Shown: piece after piece, positions 1 through 7,353 of the stretch
How positions within the stretch are numbered: the stretch's first letter is position 1
How the letters are laid out: every line of letters starts with the position of its first letter
Origin: Thiohalobacter sp.
GTDB taxonomy: Bacteria; Pseudomonadota; Gammaproteobacteria; DSM-19610
Direction: 5' to 3'
Assembly: GCA_027010005.1 (NCBI GenBank)
Contig: JALVCM010000350.1
Location: forward strand, 1 to 9,046
DNA length: 9,046 nt
Program-made: the position numbers and the translations under genes
The notes under the pieces: model-generated
Databases searched by the model: none
The model's input: only the letters and a program-made list of their open reading frames with translations
What the model was told of the DNA's origin: nothing

Positions 1-1056
1 CTCGCCACCCCCGTAGAAAGTTTCCGGGTCCGGCTCGTTAAGCCGGGCACCCCGGGCGAAGCGTTCAGGCAGGTCCGGATTGGCAATGAACAGCCGGCCA
101 AACGCCACCAGGTCAGCATCACCCTGCTTCAGTGCCTGTTCAGCCCTGGCCTGGTCATAGTTATTGTTGGCCATGTAGATACCACCGAATTTCTGCCTGA
201 GCTCGCGGTAGTCTACGTGGCGTTCGCCACTCAGCATGTCGCCCTCCAGGACATGCAGGTAAGCCAGCCGGTGTCCACGCAACCTGTCGACGACAGCATT
301 GAAGGTCGCTTGTGGTTGCGAATCGCTGATGTCGTTAAAGCGGTTCTCCGGCGAAATGCGTACCCCGATGCGGTGACTGGGCCAGACGTCACTCACGGCG
401 GTAACGACCTCATCCAGCAGGCGCATACGGTTCCCGATACTGCCACCATAGGCATCAGTGCGGGTATTGGTGCCATCACGCAAAAACTCATCCAGCAAAT
501 AGCCATTTGCAGAGTGGATTTCCACCCCGTCAAACCCGGCATCCTTTGCCCGTTGCGCCGCTGTCGCATAGTCAGCGATCACGCCGGAGATCTCCTCCAG
601 TGTCAGTGCGTGTGGCGTCACGAAAGGCTGCATACCGTCGTAGGTAATGGCATCACCCTCCGGACGAATCGCCGAGGGCGCGACCGGCAGTGCACCGTCA
701 GGCTGCAGCGAAGGGTGCGATATACGCCCGACATGCCACAGCTGGATAAAGATATGCCCACCCTTCGCATGTACCGCTTCCGTTATCCTGCGCCAGCCGT
801 CAACCTGCGCATCGCTATGAATTCCCGGTGTTGCCGGGTAACCCACGGCCCGGGGTGATATCTGGCTTGCCTCGGTTATGATCAGTCCGGCGCTGGCCCG
901 CTGGCTGTAATACAAAACATTCAGCGCCGTGGGCACATTACCTTCACCCGCACGATTTCGTGTCAGGGGTGCCATCACAATGCGGTTCGGCAATATCAGG
1001 TCGCCCAGTGCGAGCGGGGTAAACAGATTGATATCCGGTGAGGTGGTTGCGGTCAT
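1..1056 (-). CDS. nemA: Old Yellow Enzyme family flavin oxidoreductase (N-ethylmaleimide reductase-like), C-terminus cut by window edge
   Basis: Predicted FMN-dependent, NAD(P)H-using ene-reductase that reduces activated C=C bonds and, in relatives, nitro compounds and nitrate esters; cytoplasmic. The 352 visible codons read without a stop from the ATG at 1056 to base 1. Visible family marks are the N-terminal FMN-site segment MAPLTRNRA (Thr32), QLWHVGR (about residues 105-111), and IHSANGYLLDEF, in which His181, Asn184 and Tyr186 occupy the substrate-anchoring and proton-donor positions of pentaerythritol tetranitrate reductase and OYE1. Later comes GRLFIANPDLPERF, then FYGGGE at the edge. 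NemA-type proteins are about 365 residues long, so only roughly a dozen are missing. The start at 1056 is preferred because AAGGGA (1069-1064) lies 7 nt before it; an in-frame ATG at 1074 would lack this. The gene is divergent from the PEPCK/ccm block and need not share its function. Whether it is NemA proper or another class I OYE is uncertain. Confidence 0.93.
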   Translation of the reverse strand, partial: MTATTSPDINLFTPLALGDLILPNRIVMAPLTRNRAGEGNVPTALNVLYYSQRASAGLIITEASQISPRAVGYPATPGIHSDAQVDGWRRITEAVHAKGGHIFIQLWHVGRISHPSLQPDGALPVAPSAIRPEGDAITYDGMQPFVTPHALTLEEISGVIADYATAAQRAKDAGFDGVEIHSANGYLLDEFLRDGTNTRTDAYGGSIGNRMRLLDEVVTAVSDVWPSHRIGVRISPENRFNDISDSQPQATFNAVVDRLRGHRLAYLHVLEGDMLSGERHVDYRELRQKFGGIYMANNNYDQARAEQALKQGDADLVAFGRLFIANPDLPERFARGARLNEPDPETFYGGGE

Positions 1057-1089
1057 GATGTCGTCCCTTGTCATGAAGTAGAGCACTTC

Positions 1090-1118
1090 ATTCTAGAAGC
1101 TGTGGTTTCTTCTGGATA
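1090..1118 (-). promoter_or_regulatory. Candidate promoter for the OYE gene
   Basis: On the minus strand a TAGAAT hexamer (1095-1090) fits a sigma70 -10 box. It would start the transcript about 27 nt before the ATG at 1056. The matching -35 position (about 1118-1113, TATCCA) is a poor fit to consensus, so activation or a different promoter is possible. A short inverted repeat AGAAG/CTTCT with a 9-nt gap (1095-1113) overlaps the box and could be an operator. NemA-type genes are often controlled by a TetR-family repressor, but none is visible here. This rests on hexamer matching alone. Confidence 0.22.
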
Positions 1119-1182
1119 GCACTGCAGCGGTATCTCTGTGTTCCCGTCAGGGGAATAGTGCGGCATACCCTCGATGAATTAA

Positions 1183-1313
1183 CCAGGGAGCCTCTAATTA
1201 ATTCGTCATTGCGAGCGAAGCGCGGCAATCTCGTGCAATGGAATCAGTCTGTTAGAGATTGCCGCGCTTCGCTCGCAATGACGTGGCTTCTGAATTAATC
1301 AGAGATTCCCTGG
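1183..1313. repeat. 131-bp nested palindromic repeat (MITE/REP-like), non-coding
   Basis: Two inverted repeats are nested around one centre. The inner pair is a perfect 29-bp inverted repeat (1204-1232 with 1255-1283) around a 22-nt loop; its arms begin CGTCATTGCGAGCGAAGCG. The outer pair is a 21-bp imperfect repeat (1183-1203 with 1293-1313, 18 of 21 positions complementary) whose tips read CCAGGGA and TCCCTGG. On the left the outer and inner arms abut; on the right 9 nt (1284-1292) separate them. There is no coding capacity, and no clear target-site duplication at the tips. From memory, CGTCATTGCGAGCGAAGC-type palindromes are scattered in intergenic DNA of many bacteria, so this is probably one copy of a dispersed family moved in trans. 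A folded transcript would form a long hairpin, but no T-run follows it, so it is not an ordinary terminator. Confidence 0.85.
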
Positions 1314-1380
1314 AAACTATTTTAGTATTAAATACAGTATATTGAATAATATATATAATGTATTTTCATATATTCATCAC
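1314..1380 (+). promoter_or_regulatory. AT-rich tract with candidate promoter for the PEPCK/ccm operon
   Basis: The stretch after the palindrome is strikingly AT-rich compared with the flanking DNA. It contains a perfect TATAAT (1354-1359) and several overlapping TATA-like hexamers. The best-placed -35 (1331-1336, AATACA) matches TTGACA at only three positions, so the -10 assignment is tentative. Initiation here would give a 5' leader of about 140 nt before the ATG at 1506. I see no riboswitch fold or RNA motif I recognise in that leader. The rest of the 449-bp gap, 1057-1182 and 1381-1493, shows no gene. Confidence 0.35.
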
Positions 1381-1493
1381 ATAACCCCTCTGACTTCCCC
1401 CGACAGATTCGCTAAGATACCCACCCGCTACGCAAGGTGCAGCCATCCGGATAACGCACCAGCATTAATAAAAGACCAATCGTTTTAGCCAGT

Positions 1494-1500
1494 GAGGAGA
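1494..1500 (+). promoter_or_regulatory. Ribosome binding site deciding the PEPCK start
   Basis: GAGGAGA here gives an AGGAG core ending 6 nt before the ATG at 1506. A TTG at 1503 lies immediately before that ATG in the same frame, but its spacing from the core would be only 3 nt. The ATG at 1506 is therefore the likelier start. Confidence 0.8.
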
Positions 1501-1505
1501 GGTTG

Positions 1506-4500
1506 ATGGATTTTGCACACGCGCTAGGCCTGAACAAGGAAATCGAAAGCCCGAAGGAACAACGCGAAGAACTGCAACTCTATATCAACCTGAAACTGGC
1601 CTCGTCCGGCCAGCCGACCTGCGTGCCGCATGATGCCGCCCGCTTCCTCGATATCTCCGGCGACCTGCTGCGCAGTTACCGGGAAAAGAACCGCCTGCTG
1701 GCGGACTACCACTGCTGGGTCGACCAGCGCATCCAGGACTTCCTCAACCGCTACCTGGGCGACCTGTCGCTGGACAAGGTGCCGTCCCTGCCAACCCAGT
1801 CCTTTATACTGGATCGCCACGGCGTGGCGCGCGAACTGTCGCTGCCGATGGGCGAGGACGTATTCCGTTCAGATATCGTTTCCAGCTACCGGGTCAAAAA
1901 TGGCGTGCTGCACAACCCGGCCAGCGACCGCCGCACCACCGAAGGTTCATTCCACATTGCCGAGGGCGGCCTGCCGATTCCCGGTGACAAAAAGGCTGTG
2001 CCGAAAATCGCTTTTGCACGCATGCTTGCCCACGCCCTGAAGCCCTCAAAAGATTTACTGACCATCCCGTTCACCGCCAACCTGCCCGACCCGGCGCACA
2101 TGTTCGTGTCGCTGTTGCTGCGCCCGGTGGTATGCCCGGCGATCCCTGGCAAGGAAGACGAAAAGTCGATGGAGATCCACTTTTTCGCGCCCGGCAACCT
2201 GGTCAGCAACCTGGACTTCGTGGAAAGCATTTTCGGCAACGGCGGCAATCCTTACCTTGCCGAGTTCGATGCCGCGCTGGACGTGGACCACTGGACCGGT
2301 CACACCGGCTGCGTGATTCTCGCGCCGCAACTGGTCGGCCTGTCCAAGAAAGATCTGGGCCTGCCGCACTGGAACGACGCCAGCGAACGGCAGCGTACCG
2401 ACGGTATGTGCTGGAAAAACGAAGACGAGATCTACAACAACGGACAGGCGTTCAAGATCACGGCACGCGACGAGAGCGGTGTTATCGTTACCCTGCTGGC
2501 CGACAACTACTTCGGCTACTGCAAGAAGGAAGTCAAAACCCAGATCAGCTTTGCCGCCAACCTGTACGGCATGGCGGAAGAAGAACACGCCGGTGGCGCA
2601 CTGGCCTTCCCGCGCCGCAACCATGGCGAGGAATACGGTGTCGACAGCCGCACGCACAAACCCGGCTATTCCTTTGATGAAATTGTCGAACGTTACGGCG
2701 ACCTGATGGATGTAAAACCGGAAGGCTACGCCCTCGATAAAATGTTTCCACAGATCGTCTACGTACCGCAAAAGGTACGCATGGACCTGAATGCCCAAAC
2801 CATCACCTGGGAAAAGGACGGTGAACAGCAAACCATCCGCCTGCAACCGGAAAAGATCTACATGCAGCCCAGCGGTTACAAGGTGGAAATGGAAAAACAT
2901 CCAGGTGCACCGTCCTGGCGACTGGTCGGCACCAATCCGGAAGGCACCTTCTGCCACAAGCCATCCACGGTATCCGGCGGTGGCAAGTCGGAGATCTCCA
3001 AGTCACTGAATGATGCAGTGATCTATCGCTCACTGTTCGTCGATGACCTGCAAAAAGACCTCGACCAGGTGCAGGCCATTTTTGACATGGACTACACCAC
3101 GCGCTTCAAGCCCGGCTTCGAAAAAGAAGACCGTGACCCGACCCGCCAGCCGCTCAGTCCCGAACGCAGTCTCGGTTCTGTCATCAAACTGCTGACACCC
3201 AGCTCGAGCTACACCGATGAATTCAACCAGTGGCTGGACTCTATCTCGCCGCGCATCCTGGCACTGGTATTTATCATCAAGCGTTTCTACCGGCCGGAAT
3301 GGGGCAACAGCTGGCGTGACCATCTTTCGGTGGACCGGGTGGACGGTGCACCGGCACATGAACTGAAGCTCGATGACCGCCACATCGTCGCCTCTTACCT
3401 GCGTGTCGGCTTTGACCGTGACGCCAAGTGGCGAACCTTCAAGCTGCGCCAGGACTACATCGCCACCGAGAAAATCCAGATGGAAGACGACATCACTGCC
3501 TCGGTGGTGGTGCCGTCGAGCTGTATTGCGGACTGTGCACCGACACGCGTGGGGGAATACAGTGTCAAACTTGCCCACAACTGTGAATACCGGCTGTTCC
3601 AGCGTCCCGATGACGCCATTATCCCCGGCTTCGACAAGCAGACCGAACTGGATATGTCACAGACGGATAATTTCTTTGCCAACTATGAACCTCTCGATCA
3701 CGAAAAGGTTAAAGAGCTGGTTGAAGATGTACATACTTTTTATCAGTTCACCCGGCCCATGCAGGATTTACTGAAATCCGCCTGTGAGGAGGACAGCCCG
3801 TATGTCGTGTCATCCGCCCACCCGCGCCTGGTGGATGGCGCCCCGTCGAAGAACCCGCGCTACCTGCAGACCCGGCCGGACCTGGTCAACCCGGTGCGCA
3901 AGCACGTTGCCGAAATGAGCACCCGCTTCCACCGCAAGTTGCCACTGGAACAAAAGGTCTGCCACCCGGTCGACGCAGTACTGGCCGGACGCCGCAACAA
4001 CCCGCCGGAACCCGGCATCCGTCCGCTGGCGGTCTACAATCCGATCCACTACCAGGAACTGCCGGAACTGTTCATGGATTTCCTGTGCAGCCTGACCGGC
4101 AAGTCACCCTCCACCACCGGCGCCGGCAGTGAAGGCGCGCTCACCAAGGGACCGTTCAATGCCCTTCGTACCGTCGCCGATCTGAACAATGCACTGGTAT
4201 CGTACATCCTCACCGGCTACGCCGGCTTTTCCAGCTCCGCCGGCCATGTCGGCCCGGAAGTCCGGGTTGACCACGACATCAGCCTGCTGGTGCCGGAGAT
4301 CTGGGCACGCCTGGAACCCGAACAGCGCGACCCGGCCTGGCTGATTGAAAAAGGCTACCTGGAAAAACTGGACGACTTCGAGCACGACGGCAGGCAGGTA
4401 CTGGCCAGCCGGCTTGGCTACCGCATCACCAGCCGTTTCGTACACGGCTTCTTCGGCAAAATTTTCGACAACCCCTGCGCGGTGTTTACCGACGAGATTC

Positions 4501-5126
4501 TCAAACCGGAAACCCAGAACCCCGATGTCTTTGTGGACGGCGTCAACAATATCGTCGAAGCGCAACAGCGCGAGGCACAACGCTTCATCGACGACGGCAG
4601 CATCGAGGATGCCTGCCCGCCATTACAGGCGCTTATCAATATTATGGCCCGTGGTGAGCACGAAGGCATGGATGCGCATGACCCGAAATTCCGCGCCATG
4701 TTCACCCGCGAGAACCTGCTCAGGTCACGCTGGTACAAGCAGCGGCTGGAAGTGAAGCAGTACCGCGACATCGCGCTCTGGCAACGCAACGTCAATTACC
4801 TGAAACAGTTCCTGGACGATGCCGACTATGCCGACGAGGCACAGCGCCTCGACATTGCCGGGCGTTACCAGCGCGCCACTGAACGGTTGAAACAAACCCA
4901 GAGTCGCCGCTACCTCAAGAGCCTGGTGGGTACACTGGGTGCCGACCCGCTGGGACTCTCAACGGTCGCCGCCAGCAACCAGCTGATCAACTGGAGCCGC
5001 ATGAAACTGTCCTTCTCCGACAGTGGCGCCGTTGCACCGGCTAGCACGGGTGAGGGTGTAGAAGTCAAGCACCTGACCCTGCTGCAACGTTTCAAGGCCC
5101 GCTTCCGGCGTGCACGTCTGCAATAA
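1506..5126 (+). CDS. PPi-type phosphoenolpyruvate carboxykinase (diphosphate), large single-chain enzyme
   Basis: Predicted cytoplasmic enzyme of 1206 residues catalysing PEP + CO2 + Pi <=> oxaloacetate + PPi (EC 4.1.1.38), at the PEP/oxaloacetate node. The family was characterised in Entamoeba histolytica and Propionibacterium freudenreichii; its members are over 1,100 residues, about twice the length of ATP or GTP PEPCK. Assignment rests on remembered family sequence features: the N-terminal third with HWTGHTGCVILAPQL (from His262), YNNGQAFKITARDESG, then DNYFGYCKKEVKTQ (from Asp333). Lys340-Lys341 precede EEEH (His361) by the same 20-residue spacing as Lys244 to His264 in mammalian GTP-PEPCK, where these residues bind metal and substrate. 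CHKPSTVSGGGKSEISKSL (483-501) is glycine-rich and P-loop-like but lacks the GTP-enzyme ACGKTN motif, as expected if no nucleotide is used. There is no signal peptide or membrane segment; the C-terminus is basic (FKARFRRARLQ). The stop lies 8 bp before ccmA. The family call is fairly secure; the reaction is inferred. Confidence 0.77.
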   Translation: MDFAHALGLNKEIESPKEQREELQLYINLKLASSGQPTCVPHDAARFLDISGDLLRSYREKNRLLADYHCWVDQRIQDFLNRYLGDLSLDKVPSLPTQSFILDRHGVARELSLPMGEDVFRSDIVSSYRVKNGVLHNPASDRRTTEGSFHIAEGGLPIPGDKKAVPKIAFARMLAHALKPSKDLLTIPFTANLPDPAHMFVSLLLRPVVCPAIPGKEDEKSMEIHFFAPGNLVSNLDFVESIFGNGGNPYLAEFDAALDVDHWTGHTGCVILAPQLVGLSKKDLGLPHWNDASERQRTDGMCWKNEDEIYNNGQAFKITARDESGVIVTLLADNYFGYCKKEVKTQISFAANLYGMAEEEHAGGALAFPRRNHGEEYGVDSRTHKPGYSFDEIVERYGDLMDVKPEGYALDKMFPQIVYVPQKVRMDLNAQTITWEKDGEQQTIRLQPEKIYMQPSGYKVEMEKHPGAPSWRLVGTNPEGTFCHKPSTVSGGGKSEISKSLNDAVIYRSLFVDDLQKDLDQVQAIFDMDYTTRFKPGFEKEDRDPTRQPLSPERSLGSVIKLLTPSSSYTDEFNQWLDSISPRILALVFIIKRFYRPEWGNSWRDHLSVDRVDGAPAHELKLDDRHIVASYLRVGFDRDAKWRTFKLRQDYIATEKIQMEDDITASVVVPSSCIADCAPTRVGEYSVKLAHNCEYRLFQRPDDAIIPGFDKQTELDMSQTDNFFANYEPLDHEKVKELVEDVHTFYQFTRPMQDLLKSACEEDSPYVVSSAHPRLVDGAPSKNPRYLQTRPDLVNPVRKHVAEMSTRFHRKLPLEQKVCHPVDAVLAGRRNNPPEPGIRPLAVYNPIHYQELPELFMDFLCSLTGKSPSTTGAGSEGALTKGPFNALRTVADLNNALVSYILTGYAGFSSSAGHVGPEVRVDHDISLLVPEIWARLEPEQRDPAWLIEKGYLEKLDDFEHDGRQVLASRLGYRITSRFVHGFFGKIFDNPCAVFTDEILKPETQNPDVFVDGVNNIVEAQQREAQRFIDDGSIEDACPPLQALINIMARGEHEGMDAHDPKFRAMFTRENLLRSRWYKQRLEVKQYRDIALWQRNVNYLKQFLDDADYADEAQRLDIAGRYQRATERLKQTQSRRYLKSLVGTLGADPLGLSTVAASNQLINWSRMKLSFSDSGAVAPASTGEGVEVKHLTLLQRFKARFRRARLQ

Positions 5127-5134
5127 CGAGGCGC

Positions 5135-5770
5135 ATGACCCACTACGACCAGACCGACACACTGGAAGCACGCGACCTGACCTGTATACGTGATGACCGC
5201 AGCCTGTTCAGTGAACTATCCTTCACCCTGAAATCCGGCCAGGTCCTGCTGGTCGAAGGCCGTAATGGCAGTGGCAAAACCTCGCTACTGCGTATTCTGT
5301 GTGGCATCCGTCAGCCGGACGAGGGCCATATCCACTGGAACGGTGGGGACATCTACCGGCTGGCGACCGGTTTCAACGCCGTGACCGCGTGGGTCGGGCA
5401 CAAGGACGGCATCAAACTGGAACTCACGGCCCGGGAAAACCTGGTGTTCGCTCGCAGCCTGGGTACACCGTCCGGGCTGGATATTGCCGAAGCGCTGGAT
5501 GCCATGGAACTTGGCGGCTTCGATGATGTCTCCGCTATCAACCTGTCGGCGGGACAAAAGCGCCGGCTGGCACTGGCAAGACTGCTGGTAACCCGATCAC
5601 CGTTGTGGATACTCGATGAACCATTTACGTCACTGGACACGCACGGTATTTCGCTGATCGAGAGCATGATCAACAAACACCTGGTGGACGGTGGTATGCT
5701 CGCGGTCACTTCACATCACACCGTGACACTGGACAGCAACGACATTACACGCATCAATCTTTCTGCATGA
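5135..5770 (+). CDS. ccmA: Heme exporter/CcmABCD release complex ATP-binding protein CcmA
   Basis: Cytoplasmic ABC ATPase of System I cytochrome c maturation. With CcmB it hydrolyses ATP to release heme-loaded CcmE from CcmC/CcmD. The 211 residues are a single nucleotide-binding domain: Walker A GRNGSGKTS (42-50), ABC signature LSAGQ (137-141), Walker B LWILDEP with Asp161 and Glu162, and the switch His194. The LEARDLTCIRDDRSLFSELSF opening is typical of CcmA rather than other ABC proteins, and the length fits the usual 200-215. The ATG is preceded by GAGG (5128-5131) at short spacing, just after the PEPCK stop, which suggests partial dependence on upstream translation. The final four bases ATGA overlap the ccmB start. 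No promoter is evident between PEPCK and ccmA. Confidence 0.96.
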   Translation: MTHYDQTDTLEARDLTCIRDDRSLFSELSFTLKSGQVLLVEGRNGSGKTSLLRILCGIRQPDEGHIHWNGGDIYRLATGFNAVTAWVGHKDGIKLELTARENLVFARSLGTPSGLDIAEALDAMELGGFDDVSAINLSAGQKRRLALARLLVTRSPLWILDEPFTSLDTHGISLIESMINKHLVDGGMLAVTSHHTVTLDSNDITRINLSA

Positions 5771-6450
5771 AACCCGCCACACTCCCACAGGCTTTTTCCA
5801 TCCTGCTGCGCCGTGACCTGACGCTGGCCTACCGGCGGCGTTCGGAAATGATCAACCCGCTGCTGTTCTTTGTGCTGGTAACGGCACTGTTCCCGCTGGG
5901 TATCAGTGCCGACCCCGCACTGCTGCGCGAAATTGGCCCGGGCATTATCTGGGTGGCCGCACTGCTGGCCTCCCTGCTGTCACTGGAAACCGTGTTCCGC
6001 TCCGACTTCGACGACGGTTCGCTGGAACAGTTACTGCTCAGCCCCCACCCGCTGTCGGTACTGATGATTGCCAAGGTGCTGGCACACTGGCTGATCACCG
6101 GCCTGCCTCTGTTGATCGTGGCGCCGTTGCTTGGCGTGTTGCTCAACCTGTCCACGGCGGCCATGAAGACCCTGCTACTGACGCTGGCACTGGGCACACC
6201 GGTGCTGAGTCTGATCGGTGCCATCGGTGTGGCACTGACGGTTGGCCTGCGCAAGGGTGGCACCATCCTGTCATTACTGGTGCTGCCGTTGTACGTACCG
6301 GTGCTGATCTTTGCGGCCAGCGCCGTGGCCAACAGCGATGCCGGGCTACCGGTCAGCGCACATCTGTCCCTGCTCGCGGCATTGCTGGTGCTGGCCATCA
6401 GCCTGTCGCCCGCCGCGACCGCCGCCTCCCTGCGCATCAGTATGAGTTAA
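5767..6450 (+). CDS. ccmB: Heme exporter protein CcmB, membrane subunit
   Basis: Inner-membrane partner of CcmA with about six transmembrane helices, needed for release of holo-CcmE in cytochrome c maturation. The 227 residues match the CcmB pattern: a basic amphipathic start (LLRRDLTLAYRRRSEMINP), a first helix LLFFVLVTALFPLGI, then GPGIIWVAALLASLLSLE, the cytoplasmic segment FRSDFDDGSLEQLLLSPHPL, AKVLAHWLITGLPLLI, and GVALTVGLRKGG ahead of the last hydrophobic helices. The C-terminus ATAASLRIS resembles the E. coli end. The start shares ATGA with the ccmA stop and has no good Shine-Dalgarno sequence, so translation is probably coupled to ccmA. No defects seen. Confidence 0.96.
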   Translation: MKPATLPQAFSILLRRDLTLAYRRRSEMINPLLFFVLVTALFPLGISADPALLREIGPGIIWVAALLASLLSLETVFRSDFDDGSLEQLLLSPHPLSVLMIAKVLAHWLITGLPLLIVAPLLGVLLNLSTAAMKTLLLTLALGTPVLSLIGAIGVALTVGLRKGGTILSLLVLPLYVPVLIFAASAVANSDAGLPVSAHLSLLAALLVLAISLSPAATAASLRISMS

Positions 6451-6452
6451 TC

Positions 6453-7193
6453 ATGTTACGTTTCTTCCACCAGCTCGCCTCGCCAAAACATTTTTACCGC
6501 ATCAGCGGGAAATGGATCCCCTGGCTGGGCGCTGCCTGCCTCGCCTTCATGCTGGCCGGCCTCTACCAGGGACTGCTGGTGGCACCGACAGATTACCAGC
6601 AGGGCGACAGCTACCGTATTATGTTCGTGCACGTACCGGCCGCATGGATGTCACTGTTCATCTATATGGTCATGGCCATCGCCGGGGGCATCGGCCTGGT
6701 CTGGCGTATCAAGCTGGCCGAGATCATGGCCATCAGCAGCGCGCACGTGGGGGCATCCTTTACCTTCCTGGCCCTCATTACCGGTTCCATCTGGGGCAAG
6801 CCTATGTGGGGCAGCTGGTGGGTGTGGGATGCACGCCTGACGTCGGAACTGATCCTGCTGTTCCTGTACCTGGGTGTGATTGCCCTGTACAACGCCGTCG
6901 AGGACCGGCGCACTGCAGCGCGCGCCACCTCGATCCTGGCACTGGTCGGGGTCGTCAACATCCCGATCATTCACTACTCGGTGGAATGGTGGAACACCCT
7001 GCACCAGGGACCGACCGTGACAAAATTCGATGCACCGTCCATTGATTTCCGTATGCTGATCCCGCTGCTGCTGATGGCCATCGCCTTCAAGCTTTTCTAT
7101 GCCGTGGTTGTGTTGTTACGCGCTCGCGTCGAAGTGCTGCAGCGCGAACGCAATACCAGCTGGGTGAAAGCACTGGTGGCTGAACATGAATGA
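6453..7193 (+). CDS. ccmC: Heme exporter/heme handling protein CcmC
   Basis: Six-helix inner-membrane protein of the heme-handling family that presents heme to CcmE on the periplasmic side. The tryptophan-rich WWD motif WGSWWVWDARLT spans residues 119-130. The two external heme-ligand histidines are His60 (IMFVHVPAAW) and His184 (WWNTLHQG), exactly the E. coli positions. Its 246 residues are the normal length. The gene begins 2 bp after the ccmB stop and overlaps ccmD by 8 bp. The WWD motif is shared with CcmF, but the short length and six-helix layout distinguish it. No anomaly seen. Confidence 0.97.
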   Translation: MLRFFHQLASPKHFYRISGKWIPWLGAACLAFMLAGLYQGLLVAPTDYQQGDSYRIMFVHVPAAWMSLFIYMVMAIAGGIGLVWRIKLAEIMAISSAHVGASFTFLALITGSIWGKPMWGSWWVWDARLTSELILLFLYLGVIALYNAVEDRRTAARATSILALVGVVNIPIIHYSVEWWNTLHQGPTVTKFDAPSIDFRMLIPLLLMAIAFKLFYAVVVLLRARVEVLQRERNTSWVKALVAEHE

Positions 7194-7353
7194 GTTCCTG
7201 CACATGGGTGGTTATGCCAGCTATGTCTGGAGTTCCTATGCGATTGCGCTGGTCGTACTACTGGCGAATCTGGTCGCCCCCCTCCGTGCGCGGCGTAAAC
7301 TACTAACCCGACTGGCGCAGCGCGAAAAGCGCGCGCAGAGGATGAAACGATGA
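7186..7353 (+). CDS. ccmD: Heme exporter protein CcmD, small membrane protein
   Basis: A 55-residue reading frame, easily missed because of its size. It encodes an N-terminal [18 protein letters not shown] segment, one hydrophobic helix (about residues 18-32, [13 protein letters not shown]) and a strongly basic, probably cytoplasmic tail rich in Arg and Lys. The pattern FLxMGGYAxYVWxSY followed by one helix is characteristic of CcmD, which stabilises the CcmC-CcmE complex and helps release holo-CcmE. It starts inside the last codons of ccmC (8-bp overlap) and its TGA overlaps the ccmE ATG. Position between ccmC and ccmE matches the standard gene order. Confidence 0.93.
   Translation: MNEFLHMGGYASYVWSSYAIALVVLLANLVAPLRARRKLLTRLAQREKRAQRMKR
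7337..7342 (+). promoter_or_regulatory. Ribosome binding site for ccmE within ccmD
   Basis: AGAGGA ends 7 nt before the ccmE ATG at 7350. It lies inside the last codons of ccmD, so ccmE can be initiated both by coupling and on its own. It also supports the 7350 start. Confidence 0.6.

Noticed and set aside
217..858. 213-codon plus-strand open frame
   Set aside because: It is the antisense shadow of the OYE gene, which has clear flavin-enzyme motifs on the minus strand.
1204..1283. Rho-independent terminator
   Set aside because: No run of T follows either arm, and no gene ends immediately upstream on either strand; the element fits a dispersed repeat better.
1183..1313. Complete insertion sequence
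   Set aside because: There is no transposase frame inside and no obvious target-site duplication, so at most it is a non-autonomous element.
1503..1505. TTG as the start of the PEPCK gene
   Set aside because: The adjacent in-frame ATG at 1506 has better spacing (6 nt) from GAGGAGA at 1494-1500.
2055..2957. 300-codon open frame on the minus strand
   Set aside because: It lies wholly within the PEPCK gene, its translation looks like antisense of a GC-rich gene, and it carries no family motif. The plus-strand frame is far longer and has recognised motifs.
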